64,000 bases of DNA from Allantophomopsis cytisporea (taxonomy: Eukaryota; Ascomycota; Leotiomycetes; Phacidiales; Phacidiaceae), in NCBI GenBank assembly GCA_024752435.1, contig CP103037.1, forward strand, positions 1,922,001 to 1,986,000. The letters run 5' to 3'. The translations under genes were made by a program, and so were the position numbers. This document shows, piece by piece, positions 34,143 to 46,464 of the stretch (positions are counted from its first letter, which is position 1; each line of letters starts with the position of its first letter). A model generated the notes under the pieces. That model was given only the letters and a program-made list of their open reading frames with translations. It was not told the origin of the DNA and ran no database searches.

Positions 34143-36060
34143 ATGAATATCAGCAAAACATTATCAAGAGCCGGGACAAGCCGGGGGTTTAATCCCCGGT
34201 TAAGGGCATCCTTGGGTTTGTCAAGGAACTTTTCTCTGGACACTCTTGATAGGTTGAAAGGGAGTACGTTTGACAACCTCTCCTTTGGAAAAAAGAATGG
34301 AAGAACTGATTTGTAATAGACCGAGAAAGAGTGGTTATCCTAGGATCTGGGTAAATACTTCCAGAATGTCTAATACTTCATGTCTCTAATATTGAATAGA
34401 TGGTCGGGATTTGTGCTATCGAGACAACTAGATCCGATGAAATTTCAAACAGTCGTGGTATCTCCAAGATCGTATTTTGTATTCACGCCTCTTTTAGCCT
34501 CCACGGCTGTTGGCACTCTCGAGTTCCGAACAGCTCTTGAGCCTGTCCGTACCAAGAACGAGAGTGTCGAGTTCTTTCAGGGCTGGGCCGATGATGTACA
34601 CTTCTCAAGAAAGTACATTGAGATAGAAGAGGCTGCTACTGATCGAGGTGGAACGGGAAGCTTAGCAACTCCTACAGATAATCATGAGAAAGGGAGAATT
34701 TTTGACCTCCACTATGACAAGCTCGTGGTAACTGTCGGCTGTTATAATCAGACCTTCAACACCAAGGGTGTCAAGGAGAACGCTTTCTTCCTGAAGGATA
34801 TGAGTGATTCTAGGAAGATCAGAAAACGTATTCTTGAGTGTAAGTCAATCATCCATCTCTCTAATCTGCCCATTCCGAAGGATTCTGAAATGCTGACATT
34901 GAACAGGTTTTGAAACTGCTGCTTTACCATGTACCCCTGAAACGATTAGAGAGAAGTTACTTAACTTTGCCATTGTCGGTGGTGGTCGTAAGTCTATCAT
35001 ATTCGAGACACTGAACTATACTAAACAAATTCAGCTACTGGAATTGAATTTTCGGCTGAGCTTCACGACTTTGTGCATGAGGATCTCTCTAAGATCTATC
35101 CAAGTCTGATACCTTATGTTAAAATTTCGGTATATGATGTTGCTCCCAAGATCCTTACCATGTTTGATGAGTCACTATCGAATTATGCGATCAACGCATT
35201 CAAGCGAGAGGGTATCAACGTGAATACTCAGCATAACATTCAAGAGTTACGACCCGGAGCCCCAACAGGCTGTGAAACCGATGACGTATCTGCTGAGAAG
35301 TGCTTCACTCTCAAGACCAAACAAGAAGGCGAGATAGGAGTGGGAATGTGTGTATGGTCGACAGGTAAGTACAAGCAGTATAATGTAGATGCAAGACTAA
35401 CGTCCCAGGTTTGATGATGAACCCATTTATATCTAAGGCACTCAACGAGGTCTATATCTTTCCTAAGGACTCGGTTGTCTCGGGTACACCCATCCCTGAG
35501 TCGGATTCCGTTGCCAGATGGTCATTGAAGCGTGATGCCAAGACTGGTGGACTCAATGTTGATGATCGTTTCCGTGTCAAGCTGACACAAGGCAAAGACC
35601 TATCTCAAGAGGCGATAATGAATGATGTTTTTGCCCTGGGTGATGTAGCGGTAATGGATCATCCGTTGCCAGCTACCGCACAGGTTGCCAACCAGCAGGC
35701 AAAATGGCTCGGGGACAGATTGAACAGTGGTGATCTGGAGAAAAAGGTCTTCACGTTCAAGAACATGGGCGTCATGACTTACCTAGGGAACTGGAAGGCT
35801 ATCATGCAGACAAATGGGCGAAATGAGGTTAAAGGGTATGTTAAGCGCTGATCTTCAAAGTGCTTGCTGACTGTCGTAGGTGGACTGCTTGGGTTGTATG
35901 GCGAAGTGCGTATCTGATGAAGGCTTTCAGTTGGAGAAACAGATTGTTGATACCTATTTACTGGTAAGTCAGCCTCCTTGAACCCTGTTGAAGACATATC
36001 TTGCTAAAGTATTTTAGGTGCGTCAGTTGGATATTTGGACGTGACATCTCTAGGTTCTGA
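34143..36060 (+). CDS. Type II (alternative) NADH:ubiquinone oxidoreductase, mitochondrial
   Basis: This is a rotenone-insensitive, non-proton-pumping NADH dehydrogenase that passes electrons from NADH to ubiquinone at the inner mitochondrial membrane. The model has eight exons: 34143-34263, 34320-34350, 34400-34839, 34907-34987, 35035-35364, 35409-35835, 35880-35963 and 36018-36060, giving 518 residues with every junction in frame. The N-terminus is basic and Ser-rich, fitting a mitochondrial targeting peptide. Two dinucleotide folds are visible: VVILGSGWSGF (FAD, about residue 45) and FAIVGGGPTGIEFSAEL (NADH, about 217). The C-terminus has the family's membrane-binding end (SWRNRLLIPIYW, FGRDISRF). 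No EF-hand insertion is seen, so it resembles Neurospora NDI1 more than the calcium-binding external enzyme. Which membrane face it occupies is inferred only. The 31-base second exon is unusually short. Confidence 0.93.
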
Positions 36061-37038
36061 GTATCGTGAAAAACATTCGGAGTGAGTGGTGCATCAGGGA
36101 GCTAATATGTTTGGGCTTGCAAATTATACTCTCAACTCTGTACCATGCCATTTCACTATCAATTTCTGGGCCAGGATGCATAGGAGACGCAGTTGCGGCT
36201 GGTTGACCGGTCTTCAAGCGTAGAGCTACAACAAATGCAAAACTTAACAATTTGGATGGTCTCAGAATACAGGGTTTCTCGCCAGTCTTTCTTTTTGAGG
36301 CCACAAGCCGCGCAAGGCTCCTCTATTGTATCTGCAAAAGTGCTTCGTGATCCTTGTCTGAGTGTCCAAAAAAGATTTTCTCTGGTCTGGGAACACACTC
36401 TTAAGAGACTGTAGGTGGTTGAAAGGGGAACTGAAACTTAATCTCACCAAACCAGTTCCTTTAACGATGAGGTTAAATTGTATTCGTCGGTTGCTAACGT
36501 AGTCAGCGTGCTGCATTGAAATTGAGGAGAAAGCCCATATCACCTTGGATCAGACCAGAGCGACATTCAAAGATCATACAAGTCACCATCATAGATATCC
36601 ATGAATAGTAGTCAATCTTCGCCAATATTTGAAAGAGGCAAGTGTCCTTCTGGCCATAGTCACCACGCGTTTGTATCCCAGGCTATGACTCCAGGAGATA
36701 TCTATGATCAAGACGAAAATCTGGCCTATTCATAACTACTTTGCACCTTATTTAGAACATCGCATTTCAGTAAGAATGGCGATCACATATAACATGAGGT
36801 CAGATCGAAGAAGCACACATGAATAAGGCGTAATACCAAGGTGCCTACTTAAAGCAACGAAGCGCCTTGATGTGCTGCCTTGACGCCTGAGGTATCTTAT
36901 TACCACTTTACGCGTGAATGCGTTCGCGAACTTTGTTCACGCGTCGAACATATTGAAGCGCGTATTTTCCAACACGCCCTTATCATCCAGGCTCTCAAAA
37001 TCAAGACAAAAACAAACCTTCAAAAACACATCACAACA
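36061..37038. other. Intergenic region before MCM6, 978 bases
   Basis: This contains the 3' end of the NADH dehydrogenase gene and the MCM6 promoter. Three ACGCGT boxes occur (36665-36670, 36910-36915 and 36939-36944). No coding exon is supported; short frames on both strands around 36050-36540 lack motifs. Confidence 0.65.
36910..36944. promoter_or_regulatory. Inverted pair of MluI cell-cycle boxes (MCB) upstream of MCM6
   Basis: Two ACGCGT boxes are part of a 9-base inverted repeat, ACGCGTGAA at 36910-36918 and TTCACGCGT at 36936-36944, about 95-130 bases before the MCM6 start codon. Between them lies the palindrome TTCGCGAA (36923-36930). ACGCGT is the known binding site of MBF (Swi6-Mbp1-type factors), which drives G1/S transcription of replication genes, so it fits its neighbour. 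Confidence 0.75.
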
Positions 37039-40000
37039 ATGGCGTCCCTCATTGATGCTGTCTTGACGTCCGACAACCTCGATGCTGATCTTGCTGCGGC
37101 AAATCAGTATGGAACTCCAGATGCAGCTACTCCTCGACAACGTCCTAGAGGCTCTTCTGCACGACCAGGTGCTCCTCCATCCGAGAGCATTAACCCACAG
37201 AGTGATGATGAAGGCTTCGCAGATGATCAAATAGTTGGTGCTGGGAGCAGTAGACCTAGAAATCCTCTCGATAGACCTGTACCCAGAGTCGTTGATGAGG
37301 TTGGTATGGTCGTGCAAGAACGCTTCGAGCAATTCCTAGATACGTAGGTGATCTTTATACACAATTTTGCTCTAACAACTAAAACTTCGCAGTTTCATTG
37401 AGGACCCAAGATCATCTGGAGCGCCGCCATCTAGCGCTCTTACCTCGGACAAATATTATGTTGCTCAGATCCACGGATTACGAATTTACCAGCTCTCTAC
37501 CCTTTACGTCGATTATACCCATCTTGCTTCGTTTTCTGATGGTCATCTCGCCTCAGCGATAGTCGAGGAATACTATCGTTTCCTTCCTTTTATGACACGC
37601 GGTCTACACAATATGATTGCAAAGTACGAGCCGAGGTATTTCCGCGAGCATCGACAGCCGACTGCCTCCAGCAACCAGACGTCGTCAGGAGCAAGCAATG
37701 CAGCTTCAGCAAGTCAGTCGGACTTCCAGGGCGACAAGACTAGCAACCAGCAAACAGACAAGCTCTTTGCACTTGCTTTCTATAATCTGCCTCTTGTTTC
37801 ACGTGTTCGTCATCTCAGAACAGCCAACATTGGCCAGCTCCTCTCGATATCTGGAACCGTTACGAGAACATCGGAAGTACGACCTGAGCTTTCTCTAGCA
37901 ACATTCACCTGCGAAGCATGTCGATCGATTGTTTCAAACGTTGAGCAAACCTTCAGATACACTGAACCTACACAATGCCCAAACGGAAACTGTGGCAATC
38001 GACATGGTTGGAGATTGGACATCAGGCAAAGCACCTTCGTCGATTGGCAGAAAGTCAGAATTCAGGAGAATAGCTCTGAAATTCCCACCGGAAGTATGCC
38101 AAGAACACTTGATGTGGTGCTTCGTGGTGAAATTGTCGATCGCGCAAAGGCTGGTGAGAAATGTATTTTCACTGGTGCTTTGATTGTGGTTCCAGATGTT
38201 AGCCAGCTGGGACTTCCTGGTGTCCGTCCACAAGCTGTGCGCGATGACCGCAATGCTCCAAGAACTGGCGATGTCGGTGGAAGTGGTGTTTCTGGCCTCA
38301 AAGCACTTGGTGTGCGTGATCTCACATACAGACTCGCATTCTTGGCTTGCATGGTGACCCCAGATACATCAACACCAGGTTCAGCAGCCAGCCAGCAACT
38401 AAATGGACAAGCCAATAACATTCTTGCATCTCTCAACCAAACTGCACCAATTGATCCAAATGAACCTGGAGACCACGCACAGGAAGCTGTGCTTGCCTCC
38501 ATGACCGAAGCTGAGATTGAGGACCTACGAAATATGGTACACAGTGATCACATCTATTCTCGCCTGGTCAACTCCCTGGCACCTATGGTTTATGGCCATG
38601 AGATCGTCAAGAAGGGTTTACTCCTTCAGCTTATGGGCGGTTTAGGCAAGACCACCCCCGAAGGAATGGCTCTTCGTGGAGATATCAATATTTGCATTGT
38701 TGGAGACCCTTCCACTTCGAAGTCACAATTCCTTAAATATATTTGCTCTTTCTTACCACGAGCTGTGTATACTTCTGGAAAGGCATCTTCTGCGGCTGGT
38801 TTGACAGCAGCTGTGGTCAAGGACGAGGAGACTGGTGAATTCACCATTGAGGCTGGAGCTCTCATGCTTGCGGATAATGGCATCTGTGCCATCGATGAGT
38901 TTGATAAGATGGACATCGGGGACCAAGTCGCCATCCACGAAGCTATGGAACAGCAGACTATTTCCATTGCCAAGGCCGGTATCCAAGCTACCCTTAATGC
39001 ACGCACATCTATTCTTGCAGCTGCCAACCCAGTTGGTGGTCGATACAACCGAAAGACAACCCTCCGAGCCAACATCAATATGTCCGCTCCTATCATGTCT
39101 CGTTTCGATCTTTTCTTCGTTATCCTCGACGAGTGTAACGAATCTGTTGATCGTCACCTTGCAGAACACATTGTCGGAATTCATCAATTCCGAGATGAAG
39201 CTGTCGAGCCCGAATTCACCACTGAGCAAATCCAACGCTACATCCGCTTCGCAAAGACTTTCAAGCCACAATTCACTCCTGAAGCTCAAGAGTTATTGGT
39301 GGCTAAGTACAAAGAATTGAGAAGTGATGATGCGCAAGGTGGTGTTGGCCGCAACAGTTATCGTATTACAGTCAGACAGCTGGAGTCCATGATTCGTCTA
39401 AGTGAGGCAATTGCCAAGGCCAACTGTGTTGACGATATCCAGCCACCTATGGTTATCGAAGCCTTCAATCTCCTCAGACAAAGTATTATCAGCGTTGAGA
39501 AGGATGATGTTGAGGTCGATGATGAGGAGGAGGACATCACAGCTCCTAATGATTCGTTGAGGGATCATGATGGCGATGCTGCTATGGGTGATGATGGTGA
39601 GCCTGAAGCTGCTGCTGCACCAGCGGCCAGTAAGAAGACTACTATTACGTATGACAAATACATGAAGATTCTCAACCTGCTGGTTGGAAGAGTCAATGAC
39701 GATGAGCAGAATGCTGGAGAGGGAGTCGCCGAGGATGAGCTTATTGTCTGGTATCTTGAGCAGAGAGAGGAGGAGATGGATACCGAGGAAGATTACAACA
39801 CTGAGATGGCATTGGTGAAGAAGGTTATCAAGCGAATGGTCAAGGTACGCTCTTCGTTATTCCCGATTTCAATATTTATACTGACTCTTGTAGGACAATA
39901 TCCTTATGGCTGTGAGAGGACAAGCGGAAGAGGGCGATGATGGGAACGTACAGAATGAGAAGATTACTTATGTATTACATCCTAACTGTGTGGTGGAGGA

Positions 40001-40103
40001 GCTGGGCATGGCGCAGCCTAAACCTTCCAGGAGGTAATTCAGAAAGATTATAATGAGAGGGATAGGATACCAAGGTTGGGTTTTGGGGAGTAAGGCGTTT
40101 TGA
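37039..40103 (+). CDS. MCM6: DNA replication licensing factor MCM6
   Basis: This is one of six subunits of the MCM2-7 helicase that unwinds DNA at replication forks. The model has exons 37039-37343, 37393-39844 and 39894-40103, giving 988 residues. Parts in order: a Ser/Pro/Arg-rich acidic N-terminus, the N-domain with a zinc site (Cys275, 278, 297, 302 in CEAC and CPNGNC), and the AAA+ core. Core motifs are Walker A GDPSTSKS at about 539-546, Walker B IDEFD at about 602-606, and arginine finger SRFD at about 671-674. Subunit identity comes from VPDVSQLGLPGVR with GVSGLKALGVRDLTYRLAFLACMV, a run typical of MCM6, and from the C-terminal winged-helix region (KITYVLHPNC). Introns are GTAGGT..CGCAG and GTACGC..TGTAG. 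MCB boxes precede it. Its long acidic C-terminal insert (EVDDEEEDI, about 825) is Asp/Glu-rich. Confidence 0.95.
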
Positions 40104-40642
40104 GTATGGTAGTTGGACTACACGTACGAAATTAAGATACTATGAATATGAACTTAGTGCTTCTCTTGATCCATTCCTACTACTGTTTATGATCGGAGCT
40201 CAGCACATTTGCAGTAGAGATGTCTCGTCTGCCCAGCCATAATGACCTTCAGGTTGTAATCAATATGGCGCGCAGTGATATCAGCCTTTCTTAGAAATAG
40301 TGCCTTTTTAGTGTTCTTTATTTAGCCCTTTCGCCTACCGATTTTTCAAGAAAACGATTACCCATAAGGCAAACGAGAATTTCTAAGGGAATAAAATATC
40401 ATCTTTATCAATTTTCTTTTCTTCCGTTTATTTCAACTACCTTTTCCGACAATATCCACCCAAAACAATGTTAAAATCCATTTTCTGCCCTTGTTGTTAA
40501 AAGAAGAAAAATGGGATATAAATTGTGATAAAAGGTCTTCAACAAAACTTCACGAATCAGGGTTAAAGAGATCAAAATGAACTTAATGGTTACTGGGCTC
40601 TCAATCCTGGTCCAGTCAGGACAGCAAAACATCAAAAAAGAT
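40104..40642. other. Intergenic region, 539 bases
   Basis: This holds the MCM6 3' end and the terminator side of the tRNA gene. It is AT-rich, with an A/T-rich patch around 40380-40520. Nothing else is visible. Confidence 0.6.
40634..40639 (-). terminator. RNA polymerase III terminator of tRNA-Ser
   Basis: On the minus strand a run of six T residues begins four bases after the tRNA discriminator base, as expected for polymerase III termination. Confidence 0.85.
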
Positions 40643-40723
40643 CGACCAGGACAGGATTCGAACCTGTGCGCCCGAAGGCAACAGCTTTCTAGGCTGTCAC
40701 GTTAACCACTCCGTCACCTGGCC
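40643..40723 (-). tRNA. tRNA-Ser (anticodon AGA)
   Basis: The minus strand folds as a type II tRNA. The acceptor stem pairs GGCCAGG with CCTGGTC, and the discriminator is G, as usual for tRNA-Ser. The anticodon stem ACAGC/GCTGT closes a seven-base loop CTAGAAA, giving anticodon AGA for UCU (and UCC by wobble through inosine). A long variable arm (TGCCTTCGGGCGC) and the T-arm ACAGG-TTCGAAT-CCTGT follow. There is no intron. A box-like sequence and the B box GGTTCGAATCC are present. A T-run terminator follows. Confidence 0.96.
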
Positions 40724-41804
40724 GGTGTTTGGTAGTTGTTGAATACAAGTGGTTTATTTAATAATAACATGTTTACCATTACGGTATGAAGTGGGTTCTT
40801 GATGCTTGATGTGGAGAGTTTTGGGCTTAGCGAGGGCTATTATTACGTGTGGTTTGCACTCAGGGGTAAGGGGTTGGAGTCTTCCTCGTCTACTGTATTG
40901 AATTGATGATAACGAGGCTTCAGAGCCGTATGGTGGAGGATTGTGTGGACGTCCAACTTTATTTGCGATGATAAACTTCTCTGTAGTAGGATTTTCAGGG
41001 TCCAGGAACTTGTGCCGAAAACGTATGCTTCCGAGCCGATCGGGATCTTACACGGTCCCAAAGTCACTTTTGGTATTCAGCCTTATGATAGGCAATTATC
41101 CGGACCTATGATATGCCAGTCTTATGTAAATCCTTCGATCGAGTCGGTTGATCTGCATGTCACTATGTTAAAGTTGACATGGGTTTAAATATTATGTCTG
41201 ATTATTTCGGAATATATTACAAAGGAGAAATAACATATATAACAAGTCGCTGTCATTTATTGATGGGATTTCATGCGCGCCTGTATTGGTATGATAAGCT
41301 AATACAATAACATCTGAGAACAGATATTGAGAACTCTACGTTCTTGGAGAAGTTAAGCTTTTTTTCTCCTCCAGAAAGTCACATATTTATTAAAATTATC
41401 AATATGACTTATCCAAACATATGAAGGCATACGTCAGTAAGTTTGATCGGCAGTTTAGTATTCATGATAATATTTGTAAAGTATTTCTCAAGCGTTCAAA
41501 AACGATTACCAGGAGCTACCATCGTTACCTGCTATATCGCTGTCATCGGACTCAGCGCCATCATTCTTAGCCATTGATATTGGCCGTCTCTAACTTCTAC
41601 GGTTATATATCTCCCGGGAAGCACGTTTACCAGCAGTCAGGATACATGGTAAGTAGCAAAACAATTGATATATATGCGCTATTCTATGTTACAATCCGGA
41701 CCATATCTATATTCTATTTGGTATGTATAAACAAATCAGATTCATTATCCTCAACATTAATCCTCATATCTCATCAAGCGCACAGCGCAAACACACCAAA
41801 TTAA
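40724..41804. other. Intergenic region, 1.1 kb
   Basis: This lies between the 5' side of the tRNA gene and the stop of the sugar porter gene. It is AT-rich and contains only short unsupported frames. Confidence 0.55.
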
Positions 41805-43680
41805 TCAAAGAGAAGTCTTCTCATTGCGAGACTCCTCGGTCTGGGATCCAGCCATCTGTGCATTGTACTCGCTCTCAGAGACTGGGGAGAAGACCTTCTT
41901 CCAGCGGAAGTGGATAAAGTCATTGGCAGTAACCAAACTGCTCCTGAGGTTCTCCTTGACGAGAGCGGAGGTTGGCTGACTGAAGATGATATCGATCTCT
42001 TCGAGCGTCTTGTTCTTGGTCTCGGGCATGAAGAGAACCTGATAGAACCAACCAAGGACAGCAATTCCGCCATAGAAGCCAAGGGTAAGACCGATGCGGG
42101 ACATGCCGTCCTGCATGCTGCTGAAGAAGTAGGTGACGAGGAAAGAGCACAAGAAGAGGGTGACATCCGAGGTCTCCATACCATAGGATCGGAGGTAGGT
42201 TGGGTAGACTTCAGATGGAAGGACCCATGTCAGGCATGCATAAGAGCCAAAGAAACCTTCATAGATGATGAGTCCACTAATGTATAGACCTTGGGAGCTG
42301 GCCTTGTTGGAGATTGGGATCAAGTAACTGCAACCAATCATAACAAGACCGACGAAGAATCCTGGCAACATAGCAATAGCCCAGAAACGACGTCCGAATT
42401 TCTCCATGTAGAGAATGGCGGGAATGGTACCGAGAAGAAGAGAGACACCACCAACAAGCGACATGAATACGGACTGCTCATCATTGAATCCGACTTGACT
42501 CATAAGAGTAGCCATGTAGTATCTGTGAAATTGTTAGCAATAGCTCTGCATATAATAAACACACAAGTTGGTATACGTACTGAATAGCATTGATACCAGT
42601 GAATTGACCCAAGAAGATCATAATGTTGGCGTAAACAAGAGCACGACGAGCACGAGGAGCAGTCAGAAGTTCCATCCAGACAAACTTGGTAGAGCCCTGC
42701 TTCTCTGAACGGGCGGTCTGCTCAGCCTCAACGGAGTGCATCATAACGAAAAACTCTTGACGGGCCTCAGGTGCTGTACCACGAATTCGTTTCCACACAG
42801 CCCAGGCATCAACAGTGCGTTTCTTGTGCATCAAGAAACGTGGAGACTCAGGCATGAAGATGATACCACCGAGCATGATGGTAGAGAAGACGAGGGACGA
42901 GCCGAGCATATATCTCCAGCTACCAGACTTAACGTTGACGAACATGGCTGCGACGACGTAACCAAGAACTTCTCCAAGAGCAATCATGAATTGGTACAAA
43001 GAGACGAGGTTACCACGGTACTTGCGAGATACGGATTCGGCAACGTAAACAGGAACGGTTCCTCCCTCCAAGCCAACAGCCAAGCCAAGGATGATACGGC
43101 CAGAAACCATCATACCATAATTAATGGCACCAGCTTCGAGAGCAGCGCCGAGAGTATAGAGGAAGAGGGAGATAACGATTGCTTGCTTTCTGCCGAAAGC
43201 TTCATTAAGTGGACCAAGGAGTAGGGCTCCACCAACTGCACCAAGGGGCACTCCAGAGCTGACCATAGATGTTTGTTGTGTGTTCAAGCCCAAGGAGGCT
43301 GGCATGTAGAGATTGGCACCACTGATGAGAGATTGATCGATACCAGAAAGAAGACCACCCATCGATGCAAAGGCGACAAGAAGCCAGTTGAAATGGCGTG
43401 GATCCTTGAAGTTTAACTCATAATTGTACCATTGAGTCTTGACTGGTCGGGCAGCGAGTTCGTCCTCAACCTGTTGGATCTCTCTATCAATTACATCAAA
43501 GTCACCGTTCTCAGCAATTTTCAGTGCTTCTTCTTCCGAGAGAACTCCAGTTGGAGTTGCCTCGATGTGGCTTGCCTCATTAAAGATGCCGCCACCAGAC
43601 GCCTTCTCTTGGCTGGTTTCGGTTGTGGCTGCGGGAACGCTTTCGACAACCTCAGTGTCGGTTTTTGTTGGAGTCGACAT
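41805..43680 (-). CDS. MFS sugar porter family transporter
   Basis: This is a plasma-membrane major facilitator transporter of the sugar porter family, probably a proton-coupled or facilitated sugar carrier. The model has exons 43680-42581 and 42522-41805 (intron GTACGT..TCACAG), giving 605 residues. An unusually long hydrophilic N-terminus (about 95 residues, Glu/Thr-rich) precedes twelve predicted membrane segments. Family signatures are visible: GGLLSGIDQSLISG in the first helix, FGRK after helix 2, a PESPRFL motif before the central loop, QFTGINAIQYY at the splice junction in helix 7, and PETKNKTLEEID after helix 12. The C-terminal tail (about 70 residues) is cytoplasmic. Sequence alone does not settle the substrate; hexose, pentose, polyol or disaccharide are all possible. 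A C-rich G-quadruplex-prone tract lies about 1 kb upstream. Confidence 0.92.
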
Positions 43681-46464
43681 GCTGAAATATTTTTAGGCGA
43701 CAAATACTTGAAACTTGGTTTGAGTGATCTATTGTCAAAAGATTGGGTAAGCCTATACTCTTGAATCATGAGAAGAACACCGGACGTACCTATCAGGCCT
43801 GCCTTTTTGCACTGGGGAAACCGCACAATCGAGATCGCTTGAGAGATAAAACCAAGTCGAATATTACGAGCGAACTTGAGAGGTACATATATGCTCTACA
43901 ATATGTTTTCTTCAGAATAGTAGACATGCAAGGGACATGAAAAGACATGGTTCTTAGTCCATGTCTGTCGCAACTAATAGGACCGGCGTGAGGGCCTTGG
44001 CTGAAGATTGAAGCAACGGGTGGGGCGTTTGCTTGATATGCGTACTGTAAAGCCTACTGGTGCCGGAATCCGCCCATATCGGAGGTTTAGATCAAAACCC
44101 CCAGTGAACCCCGGGTATAAGTGACTGAAGGAGTCTGGAGTCTGGAGATTGCCCATGGGTATAAAGCTGTGGAGTGGGAGGTGGAGCCTCCATAGTCATG
44201 CGCCGCTATGAAACAATTGTACTTGCCCACATTCGTTGTACTACATATTCAAAGGCTTCTGGACGCCAGGTTCCGACATTTGGAGGCTCCTTAAGCCGCC
44301 GCGATCAAAGCATACGACGATGCAATACCATCAGAAAATAGCGGAGGATTCGGATGATGGAACAGCCAAAGAAGCGCCATAGAAAGCGTTAGCCAGCTGC
44401 TCGGCTGGCGTAAATTCGTGGGAATACGTAGTCACCAACCTGTCTCTGGTGACTGGCGGTGTACTTACTATGGTGGCGTATGTCAAGGTCGAATATCAAG
44501 CCGGCCGTTATGGGAAGGGAGATTTGATCGCACATTTTGTACGCAGTATGTTATTGTGATGCATAATGTTGAATGCAAATGGAGATAGGGATTCGATTCG
44601 ATAGGGATTCGATATGGATTCTTCGTATCTTCGTTCCCAACAATCGGCCCTTCTTCTCCAAAGTTCCCCGAACCCCGTGACCCCCAGTGCCCACTTATCC
44701 CCAAATCCCCAAACCCCCCAAACCCCCCATCCCCAATCCCCAGACCCCAGGCTCCACAATAGTGGATATGAGAAAGTCTCATTCGTCAGCAAACACAATT
44801 ATTGTCAGTGGTGAAAGGAGCGACAATTCCCCCAACATGAAAAAAGTGAGGTAAAAACAGGCGAAACAAACCGGATTGAAAAGAAGTCCCTCTCCTACAA
44901 GGTGCACGATGAGATGTTACGAGCTCATGCCTTCAGTTCCTTATCTCCTTATTTCTCTTGTCAGATCTTGTATACACGATAAGAGCAATTGTCTCTTGTC
45001 CCTCTCTAAGGCCTCTGAATGAATGGTCCTACGATTCGTAAGAAACGAAACGAACACCGAAGTCAATGAACAGCATCCTCTCGGACTGTCACCAACCAGA
45101 ATTGGATCTAGCCCGTTCGATGGTTCGACTTGTGCATAGACAGCAAATTGAACAAGCTGAACAAGCTGGTGGATATGATATGTTGCGCAGTCGAATGACC
45201 CTCGGCTTTCCTTCCTCGTATTTTCACTAATAGCCGACTTATCCTTCTACGTGTGCACCAAACGCCAGCCACCAAAGTCAAGCTGTTAGACCGTCAGAAC
45301 TTTGTCCGCTTCATCGCAACTCCACATGGTACATACTCGTGATATTGATCAGCATGATAGAGATGAAAACAGCTTGGCTATCAAGCCACAGGGTAATAAG
45401 TTGTCAGAGTCGAACAATGCTAAGACATTGTTGGGCTGGTATATATGTATGTAGCCTCATTTGGAAAAGCCGTAGAGTGTTCTCCGCCCCCTATGAATTC
45501 GCTGTATTACCACATTGCTCAGCAGAGCTCAGGTACACGAGACAACCTCCCTGAACACTCAAGTGTACTGCATCTGTCTCATTTGCTCCGACTAGACTAA
45601 CTTTCAGCCTTCTCACGACTGGAAAAATGCTCATCCGAATTCCGCTTCCACACGTAATTCATACTTTTTACTTCGTAATGAAAACATCAGTCATTGAGAC
45701 TAGAAAACAGAAATTATTGGGGTCTTCCCTGAAGGAGTCGGAGACTTGTATTCGCGAATCCATGAATGCTGCCATTCCTATTGCTCTTTCACTAACTGAT
45801 CTAAATGATAAGGAGCCTGATCCCGATCACTCGGTTCCACTCACACCAAAGCTGGCCCGATGTTCGTTGTAGATGCCGCACGGTATACATACGGAGTACT
45901 CTCATCCATATGTATGTATCTAAAATTTACATACGAGTCCCTCCAGCTCTGTAATTTTTGAGTTGTGTTCAATCTCGCTCGAAGGTATCTAGAGTTCATG
46001 TTCCGCCATCCCACTCTTGATGACTCTCAATCAGAACAATTAGTTCCATCAAAGTCGTCGTCAGTGATAGAGCATTCTGTAAATTTTGAAGGTGTGTTCA
46101 ACTAAGGAGACTTTATACATAGGTCGTCTACCGCTAGTAGTATCAAACTATCTAAGCATTCTCTATGGAAGATGTGGATCATTCTTCTCGATCCTCCTCT
46201 AAAAGTACGGGAAGATCATGTTAGACAAAATTTGCTGAACGAAATCACGTAAAGAGAACACGGCGGCCATTTATAAGACTTCGTCGCGAATCACCTACTT
46301 GACCGTCGTTGCAACGCAATGGACAAAAGCATGAATACTTAGTTGGTATGTAATGTTGACGCCAAACAAGCCATTGTTTTTACATCTATATACTAAAGGT
46401 ACCTCCATCAAACCCTAGAAACTATTTCACTCTCGCAGTAGTCTCCTTGGTGAGGCCTATCATC
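43681..46464. other. Intergenic region, 2.8 kb
   Basis: This runs from the sugar porter promoter (right of 43680) to the stop of the secreted protein gene at 46465. It contains the C-rich tract at 44666-44748. No frame has splice or motif support; the frames across the C-rich tract read Trp/Gly or Pro repeats by composition alone. Confidence 0.5.
44666..44748. repeat. C-run tract (G-quadruplex-prone on the minus strand)
   Basis: About eleven runs of three to six C residues, separated by one to seven mostly A/T bases, fill this stretch; the densest part resembles CCCCAAA units. The minus strand therefore carries closely spaced G-runs that meet the usual pattern for several adjacent G-quadruplexes. 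Confidence 0.85.

Noticed and set aside
34300..34320. In-frame stop codons in the first coding part of the NADH dehydrogenase
   Set aside because: They lie in an intron starting GTACGT at 34264 and ending AATAG at 34319, which joins the targeting peptide to RERVVILGSGW in frame.
44508..44798. Minus frames rich in Gly/Trp (and plus frames rich in Pro) over the C-run tract
   Set aside because: The amino-acid pattern follows directly from the C/G-run composition; no start context, intron or homology is visible.
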